DNA from: Undaria pinnatifida
Taxonomy: Eukaryota > Sar > Phaeophyceae > Laminariales > Alariaceae
Reading direction: 5' to 3'
Assembly (NCBI GenBank): GCA_012845835.1
Contig: JABAKD010000026.1
Coordinates: 8,790,558-8,854,557, forward strand
Length of the DNA: 64,000 bases
The notes below the pieces were generated by a model. It was not told the origin of the DNA. It saw only the letters and a list, made by a program, of their open reading frames with translations, and did not search any database. Every line of letters starts with the position of its first letter. Position 1 is the stretch's first letter. The translations under genes and the position numbers were made by a program. This document shows positions 45,117 to 58,274 of the stretch, piece by piece.

Positions 45117-45308
45117 CAGGGGTTTTCAAGGGTCATGACGAGACCCGCGGATCATGTCAGGAGGTTATCAAAACCTTGCGGGTCGAGTTGGTTCGGGTCT
45201 GGAGGTGTTTGAAATATTACGTGATGGGCCGGGTTGGGTCAGGAGGTTTTCAACTCTAACTGGTCGGGAAGGGTTACCCTGACTCGACCTGACCCGTGAA
45301 AGGCCCTG
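45117..45308 (-). mobile_element. hAT-like MITE, second copy
   Basis: Ends are CAGGGGTTTTCAAGGGTCATGA and, inverted, TGACCCGTGAAAGGCCCTG. The interior repeats GGAGGTT-TCAA and GACCCG words like the copy at 23.9 kb. Flanks are A/T-rich without a clear 8 bp duplication. Confidence 0.65.
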
Positions 45309-45309
45309 A

Positions 45310-48300
45310 AAATATTGGCGACGATTACTAGCGATGACAGCATCAACCAAATGAAGAAACCAACCAAGGCTGCTGGGGTTGGGAATGTGTCCGAGTCAAG
45401 CGTACGGAGCTGTAAGACGCGCGCAGCATTGCGATACAGTCTGTACTCGTATCATAATGCTGCACGATTTTGAAGATGCTAGATTAGATCGTACTCGATG
45501 TTTCTTCGGTCGTTAGACATGAGTCCCAACGGGTAAATTTAACCTGCTGCTGTTGATAAGTGTTAGAGCTACGATCTGGGGCAGCCATAAAACGCACATA
45601 AGTCATGGAGTCGTATTTCATGCACCATTGCTGTGAGTTATTAAGCGGACGTTACATTTAGAAGGGCTGACCCTGACACCTGATATGAAAAAAAAAATGT
45701 AACATTTTTATAATTCGACTCGATTTCGCCGAGATATCCGTAAGAGTATTCTACAAGTACCATTTTTTTATTTTTAGGTGACGTTTAGACCGTAAAATCC
45801 TAACAGGTACGTAATGGTATGACAGCGTTGGACAGTTCCAAAAATCATCGTTCCCGAACGAGGCCAAATTAGGCGGGGACGTTATTAGAGACATGATGAG
45901 AAGATCGACGTCAGTTTTATTGGTCAATCCGTCGCCCAGTAGGGCAAAGATAATTACCCATACCTACGTAGAAATCAAGTGCAACGAGAAAAAGGTATGT
46001 ACTGCGACACCGCTCAATTCTGCGATTTGTTATCTGGAATTTCAAGACCAATTAATATACAGGCCGATTTCCGACTGGACTATATTTAGATCGGATGCTT
46101 CTGGGCCTCCTTATTGTCAGCCAAGTCGAGTTTATAGCTTTGGTGCTCTTTCTGGAGGCGGTTTGTGCGAGGGAGCACTGCTGTATGGCAGTCCATGGTT
46201 GGTTGGAAGTCTGATCTCTGCGCGTTCTCCGCGAGCAACGCGTGCTTCGCGCGCGACGAACCCTTGTCCAGGCGGGTTGGTGGTGTTGGACTTAGCCGAA
46301 AGTCGCCGAAGCTACAGCAGGCGTAGCCGTTGTTGGCAAAACGACATCGATACCGCGCGCTGCTGCCATCGTACGATACACGCCGCTAGCGGGCGGAGCT
46401 GGGAATAATGCGCACGCTGACTTGCGGCGAAAAGCACCAGAAGTGATTGTCAAGCCAGCGTCGGCGCTGGTGTATGATACTGCTGTGTGGCACCGTACCT
46501 GGTATGGGTGTGTCGGCGTGTGAGTGTGTGTTTTGAAGTGGGATGAGCGATGCGATGAGTTGAAAAAAATGAGGCGCAAAAGCTCTTTTTCGACTGTGCA
46601 AGAAGGCCGATTCGGGCTTCAGTCAGAAAAGGGCCGTTTTCGACTTGCGGATCCGACTGTGAAGTAGTTGGCTTAACACCGTATTCGTGACGCCCGTGCG
46701 AAATTTTGTCTTTCCTGGCTGTTCGATTTTTTTTTCCCGTGCGTTTCAATTGCGCTTCTATTTCTTTGGGGTGCATTGTCGGTCATACCTGTCGAAAAGA
46801 AAAACCCGGAAGGCACGCCTCGGTTGGTGCACGAACAACGCCATGCCAATTTTTCAATTTTTCATGTCCAACTGCGTAAAATTGGGCGGCGCGTTGCCGA
46901 TCTCCCGTTTTGAGAGGGTCTTGGCTGGCCCAGCTCGTATGGTACCGCTGCGGTAAGCGTCGGTAAAGGAGGCGGCAGAGCTACACAACAAAACGTGGCC
47001 TCATGAGACTTTTTCCTCTTTGACATTCAGGCTTCAATTACCTGGCACCTGGTACCTGGTACGATTTATGCTCGAACGATAAGAGTCGTCTATAGACTCG
47101 TGAACATGACACGGCTCGGTCTCCGTCCCAGCCTCGTACTGCATTCTCATGCGCGTTCTTGCTTCATAAAGATCTGCAGCGAAACGGAACGAGTCCTTGG
47201 GACGAAATTGCATTCGCTGTGAGCCAAAGCTTAGTACTTTTTAATATTTACGCAGTCTCCCCGAGCCTGCTGCCAACGGCAGGCCTTATCGCATCATACC
47301 TCGTGCGCCTCCTCCTGTACCGCCGCCTCCTCTCCCGCCGCCTTCGCCTCCATTTTCCCCTCGCCCTGGAGCAGGGTTAGGATTCGCCTGGTTCGAACCT
47401 CGACCTGATTTGTTCAATTACACCACACAAAGTACCAATATAATGGAGAAAGGGAGTCGCTCAGCTAATGGCAGCAATTATCGGCCCGGAGACGCAGGCA
47501 GGCACTGATATATGACTGCAACCACTTACTGCTGTGCTGTTGCGTTGAAGGTGAGGCTCGTTGCGCAACAGCAGCAATGTGCCTCCCCCTCGCGATAAAA
47601 CAAGAGTGTCAACCACAAAAGAGTCTGCTGATGCACCTGGCGTATAGCGCAATTATCACGCCTCTGGGCTTTCCCCACCACCATTATAAAGACCCCAACC
47701 TTACCTCGTCCGCCTGCCTTCCCACTCTTGGCACCCGCCCTTCCCCCACGTCTGCCTCGTTCGTTCGCCATGTTGGCAGCAAGGAACACTGCCGCCATTT
47801 GTTCACTCTGATCCTTGTGGGTTTCACGTGATAAGGGTTTGACGTACATTAGGCGGGGTGAGGTATCGAACATCCCCGGGGTAAGCCTAATATTTTGGCA
47901 GAAAAGCCCGACGATATCTGATGCTACGTTACGGAATACACACCACGGTGATCGGCGAGTTACCCGAACAACTGTGTGGCCTTGGAGTTGAAATATATTA
48001 CCTTAGTATGGTGGAAGGAGCGTCGGGGTCGGGATCACTGTCGATCTTACTGGTGGATCCGGCGATCCGGCACTAGATACGTACAAGTATATTTTTTTGG
48101 ACATGTTTTCGATTGAACCGTTACCACTTGGCGCCAAAAAAAACCATAACCGCCCTCCCACTGCTGTGGACGGCGCGTGGCTAAAGTCTCGCGCTGGACG
48201 CCGGTGATCCGCCAATAAGATCGCGAGAAGATTCGCGCAGTCAGCATGCGTGACAGAGATCGAAAACTGTGCGTGAACAATTTGAATGACCAGTGGTATG

Positions 48301-51300
48301 TGTGAGGAGGTATATCATACCCGCGGGTCCCGTAGCTGGCAAACAGCTCACTCAGTCAGTCAGCAAAAAAACAAAGAAAGCAGTTTCAATGTCGTCGTTG
48401 TCATCTTTCGTATTGGTAGGAAAAACAGCATACACGTGGGCACGGCCTGGAGACAACCGTGCATGCATGTATTACTACCTAAGGGCGGTCCGCCTGACTG
48501 TGCCGTTCCCCTGCCACACCTTTCGCGGAAAATGCCTACTACTACCTGTACAGGTAGTAGTGCATGATAAAATACACCAAAATCCGTCAGTACTAGGAAA
48601 GAGAGAACTGCGAAAAGCCACCCGTCCTTTATTCCTTTTTTTCCCCCGGTACCTACCCTTAATGGAACAGAGATCTCTATTTATTTCTTCTGCGCGTTGA
48701 TTGTATGCCAGCTCTTACTTGTTGTACTTTGTGGGGAATTATCCTGATCTCGGCCGTTTACTGCGCTCTTCGGTGCTGTCTTATTACAGCCGGCGGCGGC
48801 TGGCGATGACGATGTTGTATTTTGCATGCATTTGATTTTTAAAATCTCTCCACCGAGTCCCGGGTGGAGTTTTCCTTTTTCTTGCTCTTGACCATTTTTC
48901 CTCTTTTGCCCGTTTTCCTGTCGAGATCAACGAAGCAGCATAACTTTACGTGTGCGCTCTGACCCTCAGAGTGCTGTCCCTGTCGCTTGGAGCAACAACT
49001 GCTCGATCAGGCCTGAACGTTGTTTTCGTCGTTTGCAGCCCCCTTTCAATGGACTGCGAATGAATGAGCATGATATCGAATGCATATTTTTTCATGAGTA
49101 GTTGTTGCCGATTCGAGGCGACTTCCCGAAGATCCATCAGCAAGGGAGGAGGCGTTTCGTGCCACTCGCATCATCAGAGACAGAGCTGTCAGCTGATTGT
49201 CGGAGGCTTTTCTGTTATTAGCTGTGTGCTCGTTCTTCTGCTTGCAGCTGTGCTTTTTAGCTTGCGTACGCCTCGATTTCATTTCATTTAGCAGCGTTCA
49301 TTCCAGTAAAATGGACAGGGCGTACGGACACGTGCTTGCACTTTCCCCCACACCATAGACTATAATAAGAACCCCTGCGTTCACGGTTTGATGCGCTTTT
49401 AAGTTTCGTCCGCCCATTTGCCATGCCAACAAAGGTAAACCGGTGGATTGGGTAATGGACTCCGCCGGAAGTGGGATGGGGTTTCAACAGAGAATATAAC
49501 CAGAGATGATATATACCAGGTATCAGAGAGTAACCAAAGATGTTATGGCGAGGCTGTCGCACAATTGGCAGGCGGTGCCTCTCTGTCGTAGTAGTAAATA
49601 TGTTATTACAGTGAACGATCATGCATGTCGTTTTCCTCCCCACTTCGCGGCCGTCAGATACGCTTTTACCGCCGGCGATTCTCGTGAACTTCACATATGC
49701 TCCTTGGTTGCTAGATGAGCACCGATCGGTGAACATGCGCCAACTTCGTAATCCACCGTCTTTACGAGCTTTCTTGGCCATATAACACTATATGCCCGGT
49801 CTCCATCGTATCGAAATCCAGCCTCTGACCTCCTACGCTTTGACCCGATGCTATAGAAGTGCGCGACCCTGTGTTTCTACCGGCCCGTACGAATATGGGA
49901 CTGCAGAAACTATGAATATCAGGTACCGTGTTCTTCAGCACGTGAAAAACGTTCCCATTTATCCCCACCCAGTGGACGTTAAGATGGCTGCACGTTCCAA
50001 CCTTGACCATTCCACCCCGCCTTCGTACGAATCAAGATGAACTAAAGCATGAGCGCAGCATATAGCTACAGTCAAAATGTTGTCTGCTTCGCTCCACGCT
50101 TGCCATTCCGTATACGGTACCGCCTAAACACAGCCAGCCGCACAAAACGGAATCAAGAATGCCGTCGTTGTGAAGTTTCTTAATTGTGGACCCTCGAAAC
50201 TCTTGATCGTCGTAGAGCCGCTCCTCCGGTAAATAGCAGTGTCCGCAATGGCACAACGCATCCTGTAGGAGGCGACCACGGTCCGACATCCTTCACTATC
50301 TGCAAGTAAAAACACTTCCAGAAACAATAGATTCATCTCTGGGCAAGTACGGGAAACACTAGGCAATCTCGTAGGGTATCGAATCAATGCAAGGTAGCCC
50401 CATGGTGTATCTTAGCTCCATCTACGAATCAATGCAAGAAAAACTCACTGCGAAGGTGTACCTTAGTGTAGCTGTAGCTAAGAAACAATTCAACGAGCGC
50501 AGACTGTCCTCGTCGCTTTCTGGGCGAAGACGAAACCGAGTGGAAGAAGCGAGCGTAACAACGGAAAAATGTATTGTCTCGCTGAAAAAGTATCCGCCAT
50601 AAATAACGCGATGCAAATACTAAACACAGCGAGAAAACGCATCGCGCGAGTAAGCTAACATCAACGCAACTAAACGAATGCTGAGGGCGCTAGACCCAAT
50701 GCAGCACGACGTAAAGCAAGTGGTACAGAAACCGGCGGGCCCTTACGTCAACGGGAGGGGAGATCTACTCTCTGACCGCGGGTCAGCGTAAAAATAGTGC
50801 AATAGCGCAGAGAGACGGCCGAAACAACAACAACGACGCTTACGGCCGAGGTCTAACCTACATCTTATCCTTGGACACCATCCGCACTGCCACTTTAAAT
50901 ACCAACTGCGCCCCAATTAGCCCGTCCTCCAGCCCCCGGATTACAAACAAATACGCGATTGTATCCATGTTATGTCCATTCAGAAAACCGTTCTTCTGCC
51001 CGCGTTTGTCAAAAACCTATCCGAAGGATATATCGTCATTTGCTCTGCCCCTCGTTTATCAAAATGATCTGGAAGTATCTATATATATCACTGGCGCTGC
51101 TGTATAAGCAGCAAAAGCCCTAGCGGTCAGCACAAAAAAAACGGTCGGGAAGTTAGAGCGATGCCCTACCTTGAAAATTGACCAATACAAAACGATCCCA
51201 CTCTAATTCCAAGTAGTCTGCCCCCAAAAACGTGGGCGCAGTTCTAAAAAGGTTTAAAAGGCGGCCGGGCATCCGCTTCGCCCCGAGGCGTAGACACTTC

Positions 51301-51900
51301 TCTGCGCTGCCGTAGTCTACTTAGAGATGGCTCGAAGTCTGGCTTGCGTCCATTGGTAGAGCGCGGGGGAGACGACAAAACGGTCCGTAAGGGGGGACAA
51401 CAATAACGCAACGCCCCCCTGGGCGGCGCACTTCAAAACGTCCACCCGTTCCCATGGCAATGCTTCCACCACCTGGTAGGGATGTTGGAAAGGCAAAATG
51501 CGGAGGTTGGGTTGAGCCTAGCGGCGACGTATTTTCCCCTATTTTAACATCGCTGTAAAACATGGAAGCGGTCAACGAGGCTCGATGGTTATGATGGTTA
51601 TGTTGGCCATTATTAATCAATGCCATAATTGACGGAGGGAAGGAAGGATTACCGCTCGCGCGTCGTGCGTGCCATAAATACTCTAGTTACCACCGTTAAC
51701 AGACCCGGCGAGAATCACCAAGCAAGGGTAGAAGTAGGTCAACGAGAGTCGACGAAAGGAGAGAGCACTGGACTCGAAGCACTAAGGGCGTGCAACGCGA
51801 GAAACCGGAGAGGTAGGGGAGAAAAGCCTCACTGGGCCTGAAAACAATCGAGCGGGCCGCAAGACATATGATAGAATGAGCGCATACCCAAACACGTACA
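45310..51900. other. no supported gene
   Basis: The longest frames (45893-46408 plus, 171 codons; 49284-49781 minus, 165 codons) lack motifs. Between 49284 and 50387 four minus-strand frames follow one another and could be a decayed gene with frameshifts, but nothing in them is recognised. Near 51200-51265 lies another copy of the CCAAAAACGTGGGCGCAGTT repeat block. Confidence 0.3.
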
Positions 51901-51914
51901 CGAGTCTAGGTCAA

Positions 51915-51985
51915 TGTCGGGACTTGAAGTCACGCACCCCATGCTCAGGAGCAGACGATCTATCCACCAAGCCAGCCACATGACT
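51915..51985 (-). repeat. tRNA-like sequence (SINE head or tRNA pseudogene)
   Basis: On the minus strand TGGCTTGGTGGATAGATCG resembles a tRNA D-arm (A box, compare TGGCTCAGTGGATAGAGCG), and about 35 bases later GACTTCAAGTCCC resembles a T-arm (B box). The anticodon stem and acceptor stem do not pair, so it is not a functional tRNA. A tRNA-derived SINE promoter or pseudogene is likely. Confidence 0.4.
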
Positions 51986-52036
51986 TACTAACAGTAGTCT
52001 ATGGGTGGTGCTATACAACCAACAAGGTTGGTGAGC

Positions 52037-52434
52037 CTACACGCTCTTGACACTCACCGGCTCTAATGGCGACCCCCCAATGGCTGCCGCCGCCGATTTA
52101 CAAGTTTCGATCACCGGTCCAGGCACCTTCCCGGTGCTGACGCAAATTGCCACCGGCACCAACACGATCGAAACATCAATCGCCAATCGAAGGGCCGACT
52201 GAGCAAATTGTCGCACCGGCTGGTTGTCTTCGCCGTACCCGGCTTCGCCGGCTCCTTGCTCCGCGAAAGGATTGCGGCCATCAACGCGATCAACAAGATC
52301 GCCGTACTCCGTAGAGTCTATGAGGCGCTGGCGGGCATCGTCAATCGACCCTTGCGAAGGTCGGGGAGAGGCCTTTTGGCGGCTTGATTGTCCTCGAACA
52401 GGGCGAGAGAAAGCGCTTTGCGCTTGCGACTGAA
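52037..52434 (-). CDS. possible small membrane protein, last exon
   Basis: Acceptor CTCCCCTGCAG, two bases completing a codon, then 131 codons and TAG. Residues QGSIDDARQRLIDSTEYGDL, a polar stretch, then a hydrophobic segment LAIDVSIVLVPVAICV and a short C-terminal tail. Composition and splice sites are convincing; the family is not recognised. Confidence 0.5.
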
Positions 52435-52569
52435 CTGCAGGGGAGACAAAAAGGGAATGGGCGTTTCGTGGATTTTTTACGTACCAGGGTTTCAGAAAAA
52501 GACTCGAGAATACCACCAGCCGTTGTCATGTAACGGTCACAGGTTTTCAGAAGAAAGCCCGGAGCTCAC

Positions 52570-52619
52570 GCTGGATGACCAAGGATCCAGCAGTCAGCAC
52601 GAAGAACAGGACCCAACAC
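52570..52619 (-). CDS. possible small membrane protein, internal exon
   Basis: 50 nt between acceptor AAGTTTCTAG and donor GTGAGC, encoding a hydrophobic stretch (WVLFFVLTAGSLVIQ) in the frame that leaves one base to join exon 52434 correctly. The intron between is 135 bp. The start exon was not found; a nearby ATGACTGCC/GTGAGT does not match in phase. Confidence 0.35.
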
Positions 52620-52689
52620 CTAGAAACTTAGAATTCGAGACCACTACTCACGGCAGTCATTTTGTTTCAAACCAAATATTTTTATAAAA

Positions 52690-52780
52690 TTATTCCAAAC
52701 ACGTCAGCCGTGCGATCGACCAATTGAGTGGTCGATACTGATATTTTGCAAGCTGCGTGATACTTCGGCCAACAAGCGCG
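52690..52780 (+). repeat. dispersed repeat module, fourth copy
   Basis: TTTTATAAAATTATTCC, CACGTCAGC-GTG-GATCGACC, ATTGAGTGGTCGA and TTTTGCAAGCTGCGTGATAC match 14.66-14.76 kb, with further copies at 11.19 and 22.36 kb. Confidence 0.6.
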
Positions 52781-53099
52781 CCTCTGAGCCGCAAGTGGAT
52801 GGTATGGTGGGTGAGGGTACTAGGACTGCTGTGTGGATTACGCCGCATGCTAAGGTGACACGATTCGTGTGTGGCATCCAAAGATCAATATACGAACAGA
52901 TCGATGGTACCAGGTGTCATATATATTCCGAACGCCGAGTATACGATACCTGGTGTTGTAGATCGACGAACTTACTGCGATATAGACGCCTTCGGAGACC
53001 ACCCTCGGCAGTTTTTCGCCCTCTCAGATTATTCTGAGCTCTTCATTGCGGACGGGGGGGATTTCTTTCTCCGGATCCATCTCTGGATGCTTTTTTATT

Positions 53100-53596
53100 A
53101 AATTTCAGCTGTTGGTTTAGTTTAGTTTTTTCCTTTTATTTTTCACCCCTGCTTCTTCTGCGCACACCGCCAAGGAAGAGCACGAATCAACCTCCCATAG
53201 CCTCAATATCTACGCACCGCAAAGACAGCAGAACAGCCTGCAATAGGGCCCTGCACAAAACAGTAGAGTACATACCTGATACAACAATACGCCCGTGTCG
53301 GCCAGACAGCAGGGTGCGCCAGCGCAAGCAAGCAGACAATAACAGTTGTTGCCGAGAGTCACCATGTACATGTATGCATGAGTATTTATGTTTCCCGCTT
53401 TCCTCTTTGTTGTTGTTATTGTTGTTTGAATGCGAGTATTTATGTTTTCTTTTTTCCCTTTTTGTTGTTGTTTGAAAGCGTCATATAGCCACCAATAACT
53501 AATTTAGATTTTTCCCAAGCACCACTGACACTCAGCCCTGTGACGGTCCGCTGTCTAGACGTGTGACGGCCCGCTGTCTAGACGTATTGTACTATA
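53100..53596. other. no supported gene
   Basis: AT-rich flank left of the long-TIR element, with a duplicated TGTGACGG-CCGCTGTCTAGACGT word near 53535-53585. Nothing else is seen. Confidence 0.4.
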
Positions 53597-53606
53597 TTTA
53601 TTTTAG

Positions 53607-55555
53607 GGAAATGGTCAAAGGGGGGTAAACCCCCGGGTTTTCGGGGCATTTGGGGGTACAGAGAGAAAACGGCCGCGGAACTCCGCGCCCGCGCTCGCTC
53701 CAAACGGCCTAATATTTAATTCTGACGCGCTGCCATGACGCCCGCAGCCCATGCCGAGCATGCACCCCCCCCCTTTTTTTTCGGGCACGGTGTTGGGGCT
53801 AACTGGGCCGCGGCAAAGAAGCGGGCAACCTAATCCTCCCTTTTGACTGAAAAGTGGGGGGGGTATACCCCACAAAACCTACTGAATTTTTCTTGTACCC
53901 CGCTGTGACTGCAATTAATTGTCCCCCATTTGTCCGAAAACTGCACCCCCGCATGACCGATTATGACGCCTTCGAAACCCAACGTAGCAAGCCCGGAAAA
54001 AGCACGTCCCCGCCCAATGGCCCGAATAGACCGCGACGGAACATCCAGTAGTAACGAGTATCTGCGATCGTTTGTCTCCGAAATTAAGAAATTACGGGGA
54101 ACAGGAAACAAACTAAACAAAACTAATCTTTAAGGAACGCGAATGAATACAAACGGCGAATCAATGTATTTGCTTCTTGGAAAATGCAATTTTTTGTCGG
54201 ACAACCAGAACAAAGAATCCTACTCTTGAGACGAATAGGGCCATACGTGGGCGGGTGCCCTACCCGTCTGCTGCTGTCCACCCGTGTGCTGTGCTCGGGG
54301 CTATGGGCTGGAGGGAACACACGCGCACATCGAAGAATTCATGTCGAAGACAATAATAACCAACGGCATAGCAAGCCTGTGCCCGTACTCGTCGAAGATC
54401 AAAGCAATGGCATCCTCTTATCCATCACCGAGAACGCTACAAAGGTTATCTGATACGCCATGAAATGATATAAGGGCTATGTTGCCCGCTACAGCGCCTG
54501 TGACATCGCCTGGCGGCACAAAATGTGTACAACAAACAGTACTGGAAGTATCGGGAGTAGTGCCGGTTGTGGCCATAAAATGGCCACAAAAATGGCAAGG
54601 GAATAAAGGCGGAATGTGCGGCTGGCACATACCGGAACTATTGAGGGACCAGCACAGAACTGGTATATGCGAGGGCTGCTGCTTGCGGTCTCTGTTTCTG
54701 TTTGTTTCTCATTTTCGTTCCATCCGTTTGTGGTGGCGCGTATGGCCCTACTCGACTTAAGAACAGGGTTCTATGTTAGAACTGGTTCTCAAACAAAAAA
54801 TCGCATTTCGCAAGAAGCAAATATATGGCCCCAAATATATGCGGGTGTCCTACATTATTGCGTGTTTTCATCATGGACGGAACTAACCCTAACCCTGACC
54901 CTGACCCTGACCCTAACCCATACGAAATATACCGGTGACTGCCCCCTGGTGACGTCACTGGAGTCAAATGGTTGAAAAAACACAATAATGTGTATCTCTG
55001 ATATATTCGCCGTTTGTATCCATTCGTGTTCCTTGAAGATTCGTTTTGTTTAGTTTGCTTCCTGTTCACCGTGATTTCTTAATTTCGGAGACAAACGATT
55101 GAAGCTACTCGCTATTGCTGGATGTTTTGATCGTGGTCTGTTCGGGCCGTTGGGTGGGGACGTGCTGTTTTCGGGCTTGCTATACTGGCTTTCGAAGGTG
55201 TCACAATCGGTCATGCGGGGGTGCAGTTTTTGGACAAATGAGGGACAATTGCAGCCAAAGCGGGGTACAAGATAAATTTAGTAGATTTTGTGGGGTATAC
55301 TCCCCCCACGTGTCAGTCAAAAGGGGGGATTAGGTTGCCCCCTCCTCCGCCGCGACCCCGTTAGCCCCAATACCGTGCCCCCAAAAAAAAAGAAAGTGTG
55401 CGTGCTCGGCATGGGCTGCGGGCGCCATGGCAGCGCGTCAGAATTAAATTTTAGGACGTCTGGGGCCAGCGCGGGCGCGTTCCGCGGCCGTTTTCTCTTT
55501 GTACCCCCGAAAGACCCAAGAACCCTGGGGGTATACCCCCCTTTGACCATTTCGC
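53607..55555. mobile_element. long-TIR element, Mutator-like, non-autonomous
   Basis: A perfect 10 bp direct repeat TTTATTTTAG flanks the element (53597-53606 and 55556-55565). The ends are inverted repeats of about 560 bp: the left begins GGAAATGGTCAAAGGGGGGT, and the right end inverted begins GCGAAATGGTCAAAGGGGGG. The inverted similarity continues to about 54170 and back from about 54995, with some indels. Long inverted repeats and 9-11 bp duplications are typical of Mutator-like elements. No transposase is found in the about 800 bp centre. Frames inside the arms are similar to each other only because the arms are. Confidence 0.75.
54883..54919 (+). repeat. telomere-like CCCTAA/CCCTGA tract
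   Basis: About six units alternating CCCTAA and CCCTGA, the C-rich strand of TTAGGG with TCAGGG variants, placed inside the long-TIR element. Confidence 0.8.
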
Positions 55556-55569
55556 TTTATTTTAGTATG

Positions 55570-58270
55570 GATTATTTTGAGGTTTGATTGCCTTGACCAA
55601 AAGCAGCCGTCTTTTTGCTGCCACTTCAACCACATATGTTCCACGTTGCTGCGTGTTATATCTAAACTGTTTTCCCCCCATCGACATCCTGCACACCCAG
55701 GAGTCATTGCCGTTCCGATTCGTCATCCTATAGAGGGAAAAGCTTTGCAGTCAGAAACTTTTTGTGACAGGCATACATATCGCAAGCACTGCAGCAAGAT
55801 ATCATGTACGTAAGGTGTTCTCATGTATGTGGCGTCCGATTTTTTTCCTGGAGCATGGCGGCGGGGCTCTATACATTTTCAGGTCGCCAGTTTGCACCTA
55901 CAATCAGTCATGGACCTCTGCCCACTTCACAAAATTTGATCTATTTTCCCTTCCTGAGCAAAGCGGCGAATGCCGCCCACGGGGCGAAGCGCACCGTATA
56001 TAGACGTACAATACATATTTACTCTCCAACTAGTTGGCCAGAGGGTTTACCCTTGGCGACCTTCTCAACAAGCCGCGGTCACAGGTGTTTTCCCTCCCCC
56101 CCGTTAATTGCCTTCATTTTATCGCGCATAGGGTTCAGCCTTCCCACTTCTCAGCCTATTATGCTTGTCGATTAGCATTGAACTACAGTTGTCTCTGGCA
56201 ATTAAGAAACAGAAAATGCTGGCCCCCAGAGGCAGGGTTTATTATTTCGGAAACGGGGAAATGGTGTAATCTCCACTAGCTTTGGAAAAGCGGCTCCCGA
56301 ATTTCGTAGTTTGATGTCAATCACAGCCTGGCTTTCTTTGTGACGTAGAGATCGGTACAGGATGACATGACAAGGAGCACGCGGAGCACATGGCAGGTTT
56401 CTCCTGATTATATGAAGGGCTGTAAGCTGCGTTCTTGCGCACAGTACTGGTGGTCCCGTTGTACAGTCATGCGTTGTACGGCGAGTACGGCTATAAGGCG
56501 GCCTACAAGGGCTTCACACCAATGAGAGCTTGTACAGGGCGAGTCGCCCTATATACTTCGAAGTAGTTTCTATTAATATCAATAGCACCTATATCATACG
56601 TGTCGGGGAGGTTGCCTTTTTCATATCGACTCCGACAAACAATAAAATAGCTAGACAACCCCTACCCCCGGCCACACAACACCATCCCATTGTTCTCGCA
56701 ACTTCAGCAGCCCTCGGTGAGATACATCGTGCGCCGCGGGTGATGTACGCGTCATTTCGAAAAGCATGCCGCCGATCGTGTGCGTTGAGTCCAGTGCGGA
56801 GGCGTGTTGTGAAGGTATAAAGCTGTGTGGTCCAAGGAACCCACTGTTGTTATGCAGGGGTACCACTGGCTCTGCACCGGTCACTCACACGAGGGTTGCT
56901 TCGGTTGTTTTTATGGCCTATCAGAGGTCGGTCAAGCAAGTGAACATTAGAGCGTTCATCGCAGAGAGTTACTGTACAGATATTCGCAAATCGTCTTCGA
57001 GGGTCGCCAAGACGTTACTACTAGCTCGCAGTGAGAGTCGCAGGGTCCGGCGTTGCTTCATGTAGCGCAAGTAATTTCGTAATTTCGTACACACGGCGGT
57101 GCAGTACGACGCAGTAAATTGAGAAGATAACGATCTACATGAGAAAAGCACCAGCGGACTTCTGATGATTTATCAGGTACTACTGTATTGTTCCACAGCT
57201 ACGCTCTATCGCAGACGATCCTGATGAAATGTTGTTGAGCTGGGCATCAAGCTCGCGAGAACATGCACGGCAGGAGCACACGGACGGCAGAACACAAAGA
57301 AGTGCCGTCGCAGCGCCAACTGTCAAAGTTAGCGCTCAGTAAGGCATGATATCGTCACACGGCCGACTATATAGTGCGTATCATATGAGACGACACCCCT
57401 ACAAGGCATGCCGGCTTACATAGGAACTATTAGGCTATTTGGCGTGTACGTCTATAAGGCGACTCCAAGCCGCTTGTTACTACGTGCAGCATAGGTCGCC
57501 TCGTATAACTCCCGAGGGACCACCATTTTCACCAGGCCTGGTCATGCAAAAATGAAACGATGAATACGAACCCGTGTTTCGATCGAGGGTATTGCATAAG
57601 GTTCGACGGTCAGTCCAGTGGACGGCGAGAGCCGCAAAATGTTTGATGCATGACTACTCACGGAACATGCGATAGAGCTCTTGCGCAAGCAAGCTACTGC
57701 CACGAGCTATTAGACGTTGTGAACGTACACTGCTGTGGTGCAGTACAGTCAGCAGACACAGGCAAGCATGCATGAGTTTGTTTGGTACAGACAAGAGAAT
57801 AGTCGAAACGGTCGTTCGTTCCAAAAGAGATCGTCCACTCACAGCTAGCACCAGGTTGCAGAGGAGTAGGTGTGACGACGAAGGACCGGCATCTTGCAAA
57901 CACCAAGAAAGCAAGCAGCAAAGGCAGGAGTGGTGTCATGATCTACACTGCTTTCCAGCAGAAAACGCGTACGTAGCATGTTGTTAGCATGTCGGCGGCC
58001 GGATGGCACGCTGGGGTTTTCCAGATCACAGTCGGGATGTGTTTTTCTGGATTATTGGGGGGATGGGGGGCACAATTGAATTACCATCGCCGCCGCTGGA
58101 CCCAGACCAGACAGCCCTCTGTTGACCCTGTCTGCGTTGCTGTTGGTGCCCCCTTACGAGGTACCGTATCCGTCCCTTGCCTTGCCTATTTTCTTGTGGC
58201 AGTAAACGTCTGAGACGATTTCAAGCGGGGGCCGGAAGCCAGAGAAATCTCGGGTCGGAGAGGGTAAACC
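55570..58270. other. no supported gene
   Basis: Flank between the long-TIR element and the BCAS2 gene. Open frames under 125 codons without motifs. A weak tandem (CTATAAGGCG and TACAAGGC words) lies at 56490-57440. Confidence 0.35.
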
Positions 58271-58274
58271 GGAT

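Noticed and set aside
45893-46408. Plus-strand frame of 171 codons
   Set aside because: No homology or splice evidence; the 3' half is Arg/Ser-rich from GC-rich sequence.
47388-47400. GGTTCGAACC resembling a tRNA B box
   Set aside because: No A box at a suitable distance and no cloverleaf pairing.
49284-50387. Series of minus-strand frames that might be a decayed transposase
   Set aside because: Looked protein-like in places, but no catalytic motif or family could be recognised; left as unassigned.
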